A program made the translations under genes and the position numbers. Below, piece by piece: positions 8,008-15,506 of a stretch of 21,308 bases of DNA. The stretch is from an uncultured Actinomycetes bacterium (GTDB lineage: Bacteria; Actinomycetota; Actinomycetes; Nanopelagicales; Nanopelagicaceae). The notes under the pieces were generated by a model, which saw only the letters and a list, made by a program, of their open reading frames with translations, made no database searches and was not told where the DNA came from. Each line of letters starts with the position of its first letter. The stretch's first letter is position 1. The DNA lies in assembly GCA_903827345.1 (NCBI GenBank), contig CAIKID010000011.1, positions 1 to 21,308 on the forward strand, read 5' to 3'.

Positions 8008-8952
8008 GTGGCAAGAGGTGGCGGTAATCGTTCCCGGTTACTGCTCGTCATTTTATTAGTTACTGCTCTCTTCTTTGTCACTCTTGACCTCCGCGGGGTT
8101 AGCCTCACCAAAGGTTCGCGCTCTGTAGCGCAGACAGTCCTTGCACCGGTGCAGAGAACAGTTTCGACGATCTTTTCGCCGGTAGGACGTTTCTTCGGTG
8201 ATGTGAAGAATTTCGGTAAAACGAATGCCGAACTCAAACAAGTTCTTGCCGCCAATAAATTGTTAAAGAGCAGACTTGCAGCGAACTCGGATACCAAAGG
8301 TCAACTCACGCAACTCAAAGCCGTTCTCGATTTGGCTGGTCGTGGGAATTTTAAAGTTGCCGCTGCACGTGTCATCGCTCGGGGATCTGCATCCAGTTTC
8401 TCCCAAACGTTAACGATTGATGCGGGAAGTTCTAGCAGCATCCGCTCTGGCATGACCGTTATTTCACAGAATGGCCTGGTGGGTGTTGTTAAGTCAACGA
8501 CAACGTCGACATCAATAGTTTTGTTGATGAGTGACCCAAGCTTTAAGGTCGGGGTACGCATCGCACGCAGTCAAAGCGTTGGAGTGCTCTCTGGGCTTGG
8601 TTCAACCATATATTCGCTCGTCCTTCTCGATCCTTCCGGCACGATCAAGACTGGCGATATCTTGCTAACAAATGGATCTGAGGGAAACAAACCTTTTGTT
8701 CCCGGAGTGCCAGTAGGTGTCGTGGTCGGCGCGGATAATTCAACAGCTTCACTCACGCAAACGGCTACGGTCAATTCATATGCCAACCTTAACGACTTGG
8801 GTGTTGTGTCAGTAGTGTTGAGCGCACCAACAACGGCTCCAAGCAAGCCACTCCTTCCAACGCCAAATCCAATCGTTACAGTTTATGTAACACCGACTCC
8901 CGTTGCAGTGCCTACTCCCACACCGTCTGTCACCCCTTCGAAGAAGAAGTAG
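8008..8952 (+). CDS. mreC: rod shape-determining protein MreC
   Basis: Bitopic protein of 314 residues that links the cytoplasmic MreB filament to the periplasm-facing PBP2-RodA pair. One N-terminal membrane segment lies at about residues 8-27 (RLLLVILLVTALFFVTL). A short coiled coil follows at about 65-105, then the paired beta domains with the family block GMTVISQNGLVGVV and later TGDILLTNGSEG. The last 40 residues or so are an extracytoplasmic Pro/Thr-rich tail of the form PTPVAVPTPTPSVTP ending in Lys-Lys-Lys. That tail may cross the wall and is variable in the family. The start is GTG 8008 behind a strong AAAGGAGA site at 7997-8004. The stop codon abuts the mreD ATG with no gap. Confidence 0.95.
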   Translation: MARGGGNRSRLLLVILLVTALFFVTLDLRGVSLTKGSRSVAQTVLAPVQRTVSTIFSPVGRFFGDVKNFGKTNAELKQVLAANKLLKSRLAANSDTKGQLTQLKAVLDLAGRGNFKVAAARVIARGSASSFSQTLTIDAGSSSSIRSGMTVISQNGLVGVVKSTTTSTSIVLLMSDPSFKVGVRIARSQSVGVLSGLGSTIYSLVLLDPSGTIKTGDILLTNGSEGNKPFVPGVPVGVVVGADNSTASLTQTATVNSYANLNDLGVVSVVLSAPTTAPSKPLLPTPNPIVTVYVTPTPVAVPTPTPSVTPSKKK

Positions 8953-9471
8953 ATGAGCCCGGTTCGAATTCTTTACACCTTGGGCTTCTTCTTCGCTCTT
9001 TTTGTGATTCAAGAATCTGCCGTCTCTCTTGTTCACTTTCCCATTTCAGGTTTCTCCTTATATCTTGCTCTTGCGATCTCACTCATTGCATTTGAGGATC
9101 ACAATGGTGCGATCGTGACGGGCTTTTTGGCGGGGTTTGTTTTGGATCTCTCACCGTCTTCAAATGCTCCTTTTGGGCAGTGGGCGCTCATCCTGACGTG
9201 TATCGCCTTCCTATTCGCTGTAAATCGTGACTCGATTGCGGACGTCACGGCTTCGCCAATTACCTTTGTTATCCTCGTTGCAACGGGAGTCACCCTCGCC
9301 CTCATTTCTTATCTCTGCTTCGGTGCCCTGCTCGGTGAACACAATGGGGCGATCGAACACGACGCAATAGTCCTCGGCGGCAACCTTTTGTGGACGGTCA
9401 TATTCACTCCAATGTTCTTGCCAGCTCTGAGAAGGGCCCACGAATACTCCCTAACGGCCCGGGAGCGGTAA
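8953..9471 (+). CDS. mreD: rod shape-determining protein MreD
   Basis: Integral membrane protein of 172 residues with five to six predicted segments (about 5-25, 32-48, 53-66, 75-92, 102-127 and 143-160), the normal MreD size and topology. Sequence conservation in MreD is low, so the call leans on position between mreC and the PBP2 gene and on hydropathy. A family-like GFLAGFVLDLSPSS segment at about 57-70 supports it. Its ATG follows the mreC stop directly, and its TAA overlaps the next ATG (TAATG), so expression is coupled on both sides. It is thought to modulate MreC in activating PBP2-RodA. Confidence 0.92.
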   Translation: MSPVRILYTLGFFFALFVIQESAVSLVHFPISGFSLYLALAISLIAFEDHNGAIVTGFLAGFVLDLSPSSNAPFGQWALILTCIAFLFAVNRDSIADVTASPITFVILVATGVTLALISYLCFGALLGEHNGAIEHDAIVLGGNLLWTVIFTPMFLPALRRAHEYSLTARER

Positions 9472-11558
9472 TGAGTCAACGTTCCCGCCTCAATTTGGTT
9501 GTAGTTCAGGTTCTCGTTCTCTCCTTAATGCTGGCGATGCTGGGTCGGCTTTTCTACTTACAAGTCGCGGCAGGATTGAAATATCAAAACGCTGCCGTCA
9601 ACATCACTAGTCGAGATATCGTCACCCCCGCTGTTCGCGGGGCAATAGTGGATGACACCGGTTTGCCCTTAGCGATGGATCGCCCCGGAATGGTGATCAC
9701 CGTCGATCGCAGCGCGCTTGGCAAAATGCCCGATAAAGGGCAGGTTGTTTTAGAACGCGTTGCCAAATTAATTGGAATTAAATACAAGGACCTTTATGTT
9801 CGGACTCGGCTCTGCGGAGAAATTTCTTTCGGCCCAAAGATCGGCTGCTGGAATGGAACGCTCTATCAGCCAATTCCTGTGACAAAAGAGGCAACGCAAG
9901 CGCAGGCACTTAAGATTTTGGAAAATCCAGATATTTTTCCTGGCATAACTGCGATCCCCGTTCCAATCAGAAGTTATCCATCTCTGGCGGGCGAAAATGC
10001 GGCGCATGTACTTGGATATGTTGGCTCGGTAACCTCAGCGGATTTACTAAATACGAGCAAGCAGTATTATCAAAATGAAACGATTGGTAAGACCGGCTTG
10101 GAATATCAATACGATAAGTATTTGCAAGGCTCGCCAGGAATTAAAACAGTGATCGTGGATCGCACAGAAAACATCACAAGTACATCTGCGACAACGCAAC
10201 CGATTGCTGGTAATAATCTAGTGACTAACATCAATGCGAAGCTGCAAGCCGTTGCAGAAAAGGCGTTGGCGAGTTCTGTAATGAGTGCGCGGGCCCAAGG
10301 TTATAGGGGAGATTCGGGGGCAGCGATTGTGATGGATGTGAAGACCGGTCGCGTTCTTGCGATGGCGTCTTACCCAACATATGACCCTAATATTTGGCAG
10401 AAAGGTTTGACCACTGCCCAAGCAACCGCTCTCTTTAGCGAATCAGATGGTGTTCCCGCACTTTCGCGGGCGATTGATGGAACGTATGCACCTGCATCTG
10501 CCTTTAAAGCTCTTTCAGTTGTTGCCGCTTCGCATGCAGGCTATAACCTGAATTCGAACTTCGCTTGTCCATACTCCATTAAATTTGGAAACCAGACTTT
10601 TCACAACGACGACACAAAGGTTCAAGGGACTATGTCACTGCAAACTGCGATTGCGGTCTCGTGTGACACCATCTGGTACCAAATCGGTTATGACCAATGG
10701 GTCAAAGATGGCGGGTTACATCCCAATAACAATCCAAATGATTTCTTCTTCAAAAATGCCTCCCTCTTTGGCGTGGGGAAGCCAACTGGAATCGATCTTC
10801 CTTCGGAAGCCTCCGGGCGCTTGCCCGATCGAGCTTGGAAGTTGGCGTACTACAAAGCAAATAAGAATTTTTATTGTAACTACGCAACCAGAGCGAAGCC
10901 ATCTGACCTGACACCATTTTTGATTGCTATCGCCAAAGAAGATTGTACCGATGGCTATATTGTGCGAGCCGGAGATGCCATCAACTTTGCCATCGGTCAA
11001 GGTGATGTATTAATGACGCCGATTCAAATGACCGATGTGTATGCCGCGGTCGCCAACGGAGGCAGGCTCATGAAGCCAGAGGTCGCTCGCGCCGTGGTTA
11101 GCCCAGATGGCACTGTGCTTCAGGAGTTCCAGCCCCAAGTCACCGGCAAGATTCCGGCTTCACCCAGCACTTTGAATTTTTTGCATGCTGCGCTGCGCCA
11201 GGTGGCGGTTACAGGTACCGCAGCTGGGGTATTTGGCAATTATCCGATTCAGGTAAGCGGAAAGACAGGTACTGGACAGGTTCAAGGTAGAAATTCGAAT
11301 GGCACTGCTAAAGATCCGACATCGTGGTTCGCCTCTTACGCCCCCTCGAATAAACCCGAATACGCTGTCATTATGATGGTGAGCCAAGGTGGATACGGCG
11401 CCGGAACATCTGCAGTTGGAGTCAAAGATATTTATAGTGCGCTCTTTGGAGTGACTGGAAATACTGTTGATCCCACCAAGGCAATTTTTCCTTCCGGCGC
11501 ACCTCCCAAGGTGATTCCCAAGATCGATGCGAAAAATGCAAAGTTGAAAACGCCATGA
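9471..11558 (+). CDS. mrdA: penicillin-binding protein 2 (class B transpeptidase of the elongasome)
   Basis: Class B PBP of 695 residues that cross-links peptidoglycan during lateral growth, partnered with the RodA encoded next. One N-terminal membrane anchor (about residues 8-30, LVVVQVLVLSLMLAML) is followed by the PBP dimer domain and then the transpeptidase domain. The active-site motifs are SAFK (Ser343, Lys346), SCD (Ser397-Asp399, the Ser-x-Asp form usual in PBP2) and KTGTGQ (Lys598). I chose ATG 9471, which overlaps the mreD stop as TAATG. The frame is open back to 9390, but those 27 residues lie under mreD and would block the membrane anchor. The exported part holds several cysteines (about 115, 126, 366, 398, 469 and 492), which could form disulfides. 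The stop overlaps rodA as ATGA. Confidence 0.97.
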   Translation: MSQRSRLNLVVVQVLVLSLMLAMLGRLFYLQVAAGLKYQNAAVNITSRDIVTPAVRGAIVDDTGLPLAMDRPGMVITVDRSALGKMPDKGQVVLERVAKLIGIKYKDLYVRTRLCGEISFGPKIGCWNGTLYQPIPVTKEATQAQALKILENPDIFPGITAIPVPIRSYPSLAGENAAHVLGYVGSVTSADLLNTSKQYYQNETIGKTGLEYQYDKYLQGSPGIKTVIVDRTENITSTSATTQPIAGNNLVTNINAKLQAVAEKALASSVMSARAQGYRGDSGAAIVMDVKTGRVLAMASYPTYDPNIWQKGLTTAQATALFSESDGVPALSRAIDGTYAPASAFKALSVVAASHAGYNLNSNFACPYSIKFGNQTFHNDDTKVQGTMSLQTAIAVSCDTIWYQIGYDQWVKDGGLHPNNNPNDFFFKNASLFGVGKPTGIDLPSEASGRLPDRAWKLAYYKANKNFYCNYATRAKPSDLTPFLIAIAKEDCTDGYIVRAGDAINFAIGQGDVLMTPIQMTDVYAAVANGGRLMKPEVARAVVSPDGTVLQEFQPQVTGKIPASPSTLNFLHAALRQVAVTGTAAGVFGNYPIQVSGKTGTGQVQGRNSNGTAKDPTSWFASYAPSNKPEYAVIMMVSQGGYGAGTSAVGVKDIYSALFGVTGNTVDPTKAIFPSGAPPKVIPKIDAKNAKLKTP

Positions 11559-12706
11559 CCAGCCTCCGTCCGCCTTCTCGTACTCATCGCATACTTCGAA
11601 ATGTTTCCGGATATGACCGCTGGTTAACTTTTGCTGCCGTTGGTTTATTGGGATTTGGCACGCTCCTTGTCTGGGCCGCTACCAAGGTTTGGTTTGCGTC
11701 GCAGCATCTCGACCCACAATATTATTTGAAGCGACATGTGATAAATATTCTTATTGGTGCCGCGATGGCATATGCCATCACGCTTATTGATTATCGCCTG
11801 CTTCGGGCATATACCCCGATCGTGTGGGGACTTGGAGTGCTCGGTCTGATGGCAGTTCTTACGCCCGGTGTCGGTTCGACAGTCAACGGTGCGAAGGCTT
11901 GGATTGCCCTGCCTGGAGGTTTTCAAATTCAGCCAGCTGAATTGGCGAAAATATCCATCATTCTCGGACTCGCGATGATCCTTGCAGAACGCAATGGAAT
12001 TGGCGCCGATCCAACAGATAAAGATGTCATGAAAGCACTTGGGGTTGCAGCTGTTCCCATCGCCCTCATTATGTTGCAACCTGATTTAGGTACGACCCTG
12101 ATTATTAGCGCGGCGATTGTGCTGATGATTGCCGTCTCTGGCGCTCCGTCACGCTGGGTTGCCGGGTTGCTGCTCCTTGCCGTACTTGGTGGCTTTGTTG
12201 CGGTTAAAGCTGGAGTGGTAAGTCAGTACCAGATCAAACGATTGCAATCATTTGTAAATCCGAGTGCCGATCCACAACTGAGCGGATACCAATTAAGGCA
12301 AGCTCGTATCACGATCGGTTCTGGCGGAATTTTGGGTAAAGGCCTTTTCAATGGTCCGCAGACAAATGGCAGATTTGTCCCAGAGCAGCAAACCGACTTC
12401 ATCTTTACGGTAGCTGGCGAAGAGACGGGATTCCTCGGCTGCGGGCTGATGCTTCTCTTCTTCGGCCTCTTCTTCTGGCGCGCGTTCTTGATCGCTCAAA
12501 GGACTGATGATCTCTTTGGCAGGCTGGTATGTGTGGGAGTAATCGCATGGTTTGCACTCCAGACCTTTGAGAATATTGGTATGTCGATGGGGCTCATGCC
12601 GATGACGGGGGTACCCCTGCCCTTCATCTCTTATGGGGGATCTTCGATGTTTGCAACCCTGATCGGTTTTGGACTGCTTCAGAACGTCCATTTGCGCTCA
12701 CGGTAG
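11555..12706 (+). CDS. rodA: RodA, SEDS-family peptidoglycan glycosyltransferase
   Basis: Polytopic membrane protein of 383 residues with about ten membrane segments. RodA polymerises glycan strands from lipid II and works with PBP2. The SEDS core is clear: GAKAWIALPGGFQIQPAELAK around 112-132, LQPDLGTTLI around 174-183, and IGSGGILGKGL followed by VPEQQTDFIFTVAGEE. Asp281 of TDFIF matches the catalytic Asp of the family. The C-terminal GVPLPFISYGGSS block is also diagnostic. I call RodA rather than FtsW because it sits directly after mreBCD and the PBP2 gene, overlapping the latter by ATGA, with no division genes nearby. It is the last gene of the elongation cluster; the next gene has its own promoter 150 bases on. 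Confidence 0.97.
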   Translation: MTSLRPPSRTHRILRNVSGYDRWLTFAAVGLLGFGTLLVWAATKVWFASQHLDPQYYLKRHVINILIGAAMAYAITLIDYRLLRAYTPIVWGLGVLGLMAVLTPGVGSTVNGAKAWIALPGGFQIQPAELAKISIILGLAMILAERNGIGADPTDKDVMKALGVAAVPIALIMLQPDLGTTLIISAAIVLMIAVSGAPSRWVAGLLLLAVLGGFVAVKAGVVSQYQIKRLQSFVNPSADPQLSGYQLRQARITIGSGGILGKGLFNGPQTNGRFVPEQQTDFIFTVAGEETGFLGCGLMLLFFGLFFWRAFLIAQRTDDLFGRLVCVGVIAWFALQTFENIGMSMGLMPMTGVPLPFISYGGSSMFATLIGFGLLQNVHLRSR

Positions 12707-12713
12707 CGTCAAA

Positions 12714-12742
12714 TTGGCGATCGGCCTCTGATCTGCGATACT
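12714..12742 (+). promoter_or_regulatory. probable promoter of rne
   Basis: A TTGGCG -35 at 12714-12719 and a GATACT -10 at 12737-12742 are separated by 17 bases, and a TG one base before the -10 makes it an extended -10. Transcription would begin near 12749, leaving a leader of about 109 nt before the rne ATG. This is one of the two best sigma-70-type promoters visible in the window. Confidence 0.7.
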
Positions 12743-12748
12743 TAGGGG

Positions 12749-12857
12749 AAGATTTCAGTACTTCAGCGCGAATCGTCCGCCGCGAAGACCCGATATCCCG
12801 AGATTTTAGTTTTATGTCAGGTTTTTTTAGAGCATTATTTAGAAGAGGATTTGTTTT
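12749..12857 (+). promoter_or_regulatory. leader region (5' UTR) of rne
   Basis: The region between the predicted start of transcription and the rne ATG holds a small stem at 12761-12787: CTTC pairs with GAAG and GCG with CGC, with one bulged A and a 12-base loop. It also holds an AT-rich stretch including a T7 run at 12822-12828, and an AGAGGA ribosome-binding site at 12844-12849, eight bases before the ATG. RNase E genes are often controlled through their leader in other bacteria; whether that happens here is inference. Confidence 0.45.
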
Positions 12858-15095
12858 ATGGCGCCAGAGCCAAAGAAATCGCGTAAGCGCGCGGCTAAAC
12901 CCGCAGCGACCAAGAGTGAAGCCCCAGTAGAAGTATCTGCTGACTCCGCTCCCACCCCAGAGAGCGGGCAAAGTAAGCCGCCAGCCAAACGGTCTGCTAA
13001 AAAAGCCGTCGCAGAGGTCCCTACCGAGGTAGTAGCACCTGCCAAGGTCAAGAAGGCCACCACACCCGTTCCAGTCCCACTCTTTCAAGAGGCACCTACC
13101 GAGGTAGCCCCACCGAAGAAGGCGCGCGCTCCCAAGGCCGCACCAAGCGAAGGTGAATCTGCAACTCCAACAACCCCCAGCGAGAGCGAAGAGCAAGAAC
13201 AGCGTCGCCGTCGCCGTCGTGGTGGCCGCGGTCGCCGTCGCCCAACTGATGATTCCGCCGCTGAAGGTACTTTGAATGAAGATGGTGAGGCGCTAGATCC
13301 AGATGCTTTGGATGAGGGCGATGAAGTTCTTAATGCAGATGGGACCACCCATCGTCGCCGTCGCCGTCGCCGCGCAAAAGGTGAAGGCGTCGAAGCAGGC
13401 GAGAGCGTTGATGAAGATGGTGTCGTTACCGTTGTAAAGGTCCGCCCACCACGGGAGAGCTCACCAACGCGTACCGATCGCACCCCGCGAAACACTCGTG
13501 ACCGCGATCGAGATCGTGGACGCAGTCGTGATAGCCGTGACCGTCGTGACCGCGATGATCGCGCACCTCGTGACTTCACCCGTCGTCGTGGAACCATCAT
13601 CACCGAGCAAGAGTTCTTGGCTCGCCGTGAAAATGTGGATCGCGAAATGCTGGTTCGCCAGACCGGAGACCGAACTCAGATTGCTGTACTTGAAGACAAG
13701 ATTATGGTCGAGCATTATGTCAATCGAAATAGCAATATTTCTTATGTCGGCAACGTTTACCTAGGTCGCGTTCAAAACGTTCTTCCTTCGATGGAAGCTG
13801 CATTCGTTGATATTGGTAAGGGACGTAACGCAGTTCTCTATGCCGGTGAAGTGAATTGGGATGCCGCTGGCATCGCCGAAGGACAGACCCGCAAAATTGA
13901 GCATGTACTCAAGACTGGCCAATCAGTATTAGTTCAGGTAACCAAGGATCCCATTGGACAGAAAGGCGCGCGTTTAACCTCGCAGATCTCGCTCCCCGGC
14001 CGCTACCTGGTTTATGTACCTGGCGGAGCAATGAGCGGAATTAGCCGTCGCCTCCCCGATCAAGAGCGCAGTCGCCTCAAGTCGATTTTGAAGAATTTGA
14101 TTCCAGAAGAGGCCGGCGTGATCGTACGAACCGCCTCCGAAGGAGCAACTGAAGAAGAGCTCGAGCACGATGTAATTCGCCTCAAGTCACAATGGGATGA
14201 CATCCAAGAGAAGTCCGAAAATCCTTCTACGACTGCTCCATCACTCCTTTATAGCGAGCCAGATCTCACCGTTCGCGTCATCCGCGATATCTTCAATGAA
14301 GATTTCCGGCGCCTCATCGTGCAAGGTGATGAAGCGTGGGATGAAATTAATAATTACCTCGGACACATTGCTCCTGAGCTGACGACCAAGATGGAGAAAT
14401 GGTCGGGCGCTCGCGATCTCTTCGCGGAAAATCGCATTGAAGAGCAGTTGGCCAAAGCCTTTGACCGTAAGGTCTATCTCCCTTCTGGTGGATCACTCGT
14501 TATTGATCGCACCGAAGCGATGATCGTTATCGACGTTAACACCGGAAAGTTCATCGGTAAGGGTGGAAATCTGGAAGAGACTGTTACTAAGAACAACTTG
14601 GAAGCAGCCGAAGAGATTGCTCGCCAATTGCGTTTGCGCGATATGGGCGGAATTATTGTTATCGACTTCATTGATATGGCACTGGAATCCAACCGTGACC
14701 AAGTTCTTCGCCGGTTGGTGGAGTGCTTAGGTCGCGATCGCACCAAGCACCAGGTTGCCGAAGTCACATCACTTGGCCTCGTCCAAATGACTCGTAAGCG
14801 CGTGGGACAAGGGCTGATCGAAGCATTCTCAACCACATGTGAGTCTTGTGGTGGCCGCGGAATCCACATCCACTCTGAGCCAGTCCGCAAGGTAGCGCTC
14901 GAGAAGGATATGGAGCAGCGTTATGTCCCATCTTCTGCTCGTGACGATGATGATGAGGCGCAGGCCGAACCCGCTGAAGAAGCACCTGTTGTGGCGGAAA
15001 AAGAGGTGGAAACACCTACCGAGCCCCGAAGTGGCGGACACGCTCCTCGCAAGCGCCGCAGGGCAGTCAGTACCGGCGTAATTACGCCAGTTTGA
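12858..15095 (+). CDS. rne: ribonuclease E/G family endoribonuclease
   Basis: Endoribonuclease of 745 residues for mRNA decay and rRNA/tRNA processing. Residues 1-245 or so are a disordered extension rich in Ala/Pro/Lys, then Arg tracts (115-128 and 166-172) and acidic patches. An S1 RNA-binding domain follows (about 275-375, with the SYVGNVYLGRVQNVLPSMEA segment). The catalytic DNase I-like domain has the metal ligands Asp559 (VIDVNTG) and Asp603 (IDFIDM), spaced 44 residues as against 43 in E. coli. The zinc-link is CESCGGRG with Cys661 and Cys664. A tail of about 75 residues follows, ending in basic KRRRR-like sequence. Actinobacterial RNase E proteins usually carry longer arms (mycobacterial about 950 residues, Streptomyces longer), so this is a compact form. 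The ATG has an AGAGGA site eight bases upstream. Linkage to rplU-rpmA is typical of the phylum. Confidence 0.95.
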   Translation: MAPEPKKSRKRAAKPAATKSEAPVEVSADSAPTPESGQSKPPAKRSAKKAVAEVPTEVVAPAKVKKATTPVPVPLFQEAPTEVAPPKKARAPKAAPSEGESATPTTPSESEEQEQRRRRRRGGRGRRRPTDDSAAEGTLNEDGEALDPDALDEGDEVLNADGTTHRRRRRRRAKGEGVEAGESVDEDGVVTVVKVRPPRESSPTRTDRTPRNTRDRDRDRGRSRDSRDRRDRDDRAPRDFTRRRGTIITEQEFLARRENVDREMLVRQTGDRTQIAVLEDKIMVEHYVNRNSNISYVGNVYLGRVQNVLPSMEAAFVDIGKGRNAVLYAGEVNWDAAGIAEGQTRKIEHVLKTGQSVLVQVTKDPIGQKGARLTSQISLPGRYLVYVPGGAMSGISRRLPDQERSRLKSILKNLIPEEAGVIVRTASEGATEEELEHDVIRLKSQWDDIQEKSENPSTTAPSLLYSEPDLTVRVIRDIFNEDFRRLIVQGDEAWDEINNYLGHIAPELTTKMEKWSGARDLFAENRIEEQLAKAFDRKVYLPSGGSLVIDRTEAMIVIDVNTGKFIGKGGNLEETVTKNNLEAAEEIARQLRLRDMGGIIVIDFIDMALESNRDQVLRRLVECLGRDRTKHQVAEVTSLGLVQMTRKRVGQGLIEAFSTTCESCGGRGIHIHSEPVRKVALEKDMEQRYVPSSARDDDDEAQAEPAEEAPVVAEKEVETPTEPRSGGHAPRKRRRAVSTGVITPV
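13021..13107 (+). repeat. two copies of a 12-base inverted element in the rne extension
   Basis: CTACCGAGGTAG occurs at 13021-13032 and 13096-13107, exactly 75 bases (25 codons) apart. It encodes PTEV both times, in EVPTEVVAPAK and EAPTEVAPPKK. Each copy can fold as a 5-bp stem CTACC/GGTAG with a two-base loop. The likeliest explanation is a decayed internal duplication of the low-complexity Pro/Ala/Lys-rich arm. A related CCTACCGAG occurs near the 3' end of the gene. Confidence 0.6.
13203..13369 (+). repeat. repeated Arg-codon tracts in rne
   Basis: The same 17-base string, CGTCGCCGTCGCCGTCG, is present at 13203-13219 and 13353-13369 and encodes Arg runs in the disordered RNase E arm. The tracts are trinucleotide-like (CGT CGC alternating) and so may expand or contract between strains. 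They probably contribute RNA or membrane contacts. Confidence 0.75.
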
Positions 15096-15121
15096 CCCCA
15101 GCCCCCTCGAATCCGTACCCT
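15092..15121 (+). promoter_or_regulatory. probable promoter of rplU-rpmA
   Basis: A near-consensus -35 TTGACC at 15092-15097 overlaps the rne stop codon. An 18-base spacer leads to TACCCT at 15116-15121. Transcription would start near 15128, giving a leader of about 55 nt. No terminator separates rne from rplU, so the ribosomal protein genes could be read from both promoters. A small GCCT/AGGC stem at 15130-15142 lies at the start of the leader. Confidence 0.65.
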
Positions 15122-15182
15122 AGACCCCTGCCTATCAGAGGCTCTAGTTTCATCATGCAAGACAAGCTAAAGGGAGATCACC

Positions 15183-15491
15183 GTGTACGCGATAGTTAAA
15201 GCTGGCGGCCGTCAGGAGAAGGTTGCTGTTGGCGACACGATTACCGTGGATCGCATCGATGCCAAAGTTGGTGCATCGGTCAATTTCCCAACACTTCTTA
15301 TTGTTGATGGCGCAAAGATCACATCTGACCCAAAGGTCTTGGCCAACACCAAGGTCACAGGCGAAATCATTGAAGAGACGAAGGGTCCAAAGATCGACAT
15401 CCTTCGTTACAAGAATAAGACCGGCTATCGCCGTCGTTCAGGTTTCCGTTCCCAACTCACGCGGGTAAAAATCACCGCGATTAATAACTAA
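15183..15491 (+). CDS. rplU: 50S ribosomal protein L21
   Basis: L21 of 102 residues, the normal size, which binds 23S rRNA in the large subunit. The protein begins MYAIVKAGGRQEKVAVGDTI, and the C-terminal rRNA-binding signature runs KIDILRYKNKTGYRRRSGFR from about residue 70, followed by SQLTRVKI. The start is GTG 15183 with an AAGGGAGA ribosome-binding site at 15170-15177. The stop codon TAA overlaps the Shine-Dalgarno sequence of rpmA, so the pair is tightly linked. The order rplU-rpmA-obgE is conserved across bacteria. It has its own promoter overlapping the end of rne. Confidence 0.98.
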   Translation: MYAIVKAGGRQEKVAVGDTITVDRIDAKVGASVNFPTLLIVDGAKITSDPKVLANTKVTGEIIEETKGPKIDILRYKNKTGYRRRSGFRSQLTRVKITAINN

Positions 15492-15506
15492 GGAGGCGAG
15501 TAAGAG

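Noticed and set aside
9390..9470. Earlier ATG for the PBP2 gene at 9390
   Set aside because: The extra 27 residues lie under mreD, are not hydrophobic and would precede a standard membrane anchor. TAATG coupling at 9471 fits better.
11645..12079. 144-codon minus-strand open frame inside rodA
   Set aside because: It is fully antisense to the conserved SEDS coding region, and I see no domain or start signal.
12624..13196. 190-codon minus-strand open frame across the rodA-rne gap
   Set aside because: It is antisense to the end of rodA and to the low-complexity start of rne. Its Gly/Trp/Leu/Arg-rich composition is what reversed Pro/Lys/Ala codons give, and it has no ribosome-binding site or domain.
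13085..13603. 172-codon minus-strand open frame rich in Arg and Ser
   Set aside because: It is a mirror of the CGT/CGC Arg tracts of rne. The repeats keep the frame free of stops, with no evidence of a gene.
15155..15199. 14-codon frame in the rplU leader overlapping the rplU GTG
   Set aside because: There is no ribosome-binding site and no -10 at leaderless distance. The length is well within chance expectation.
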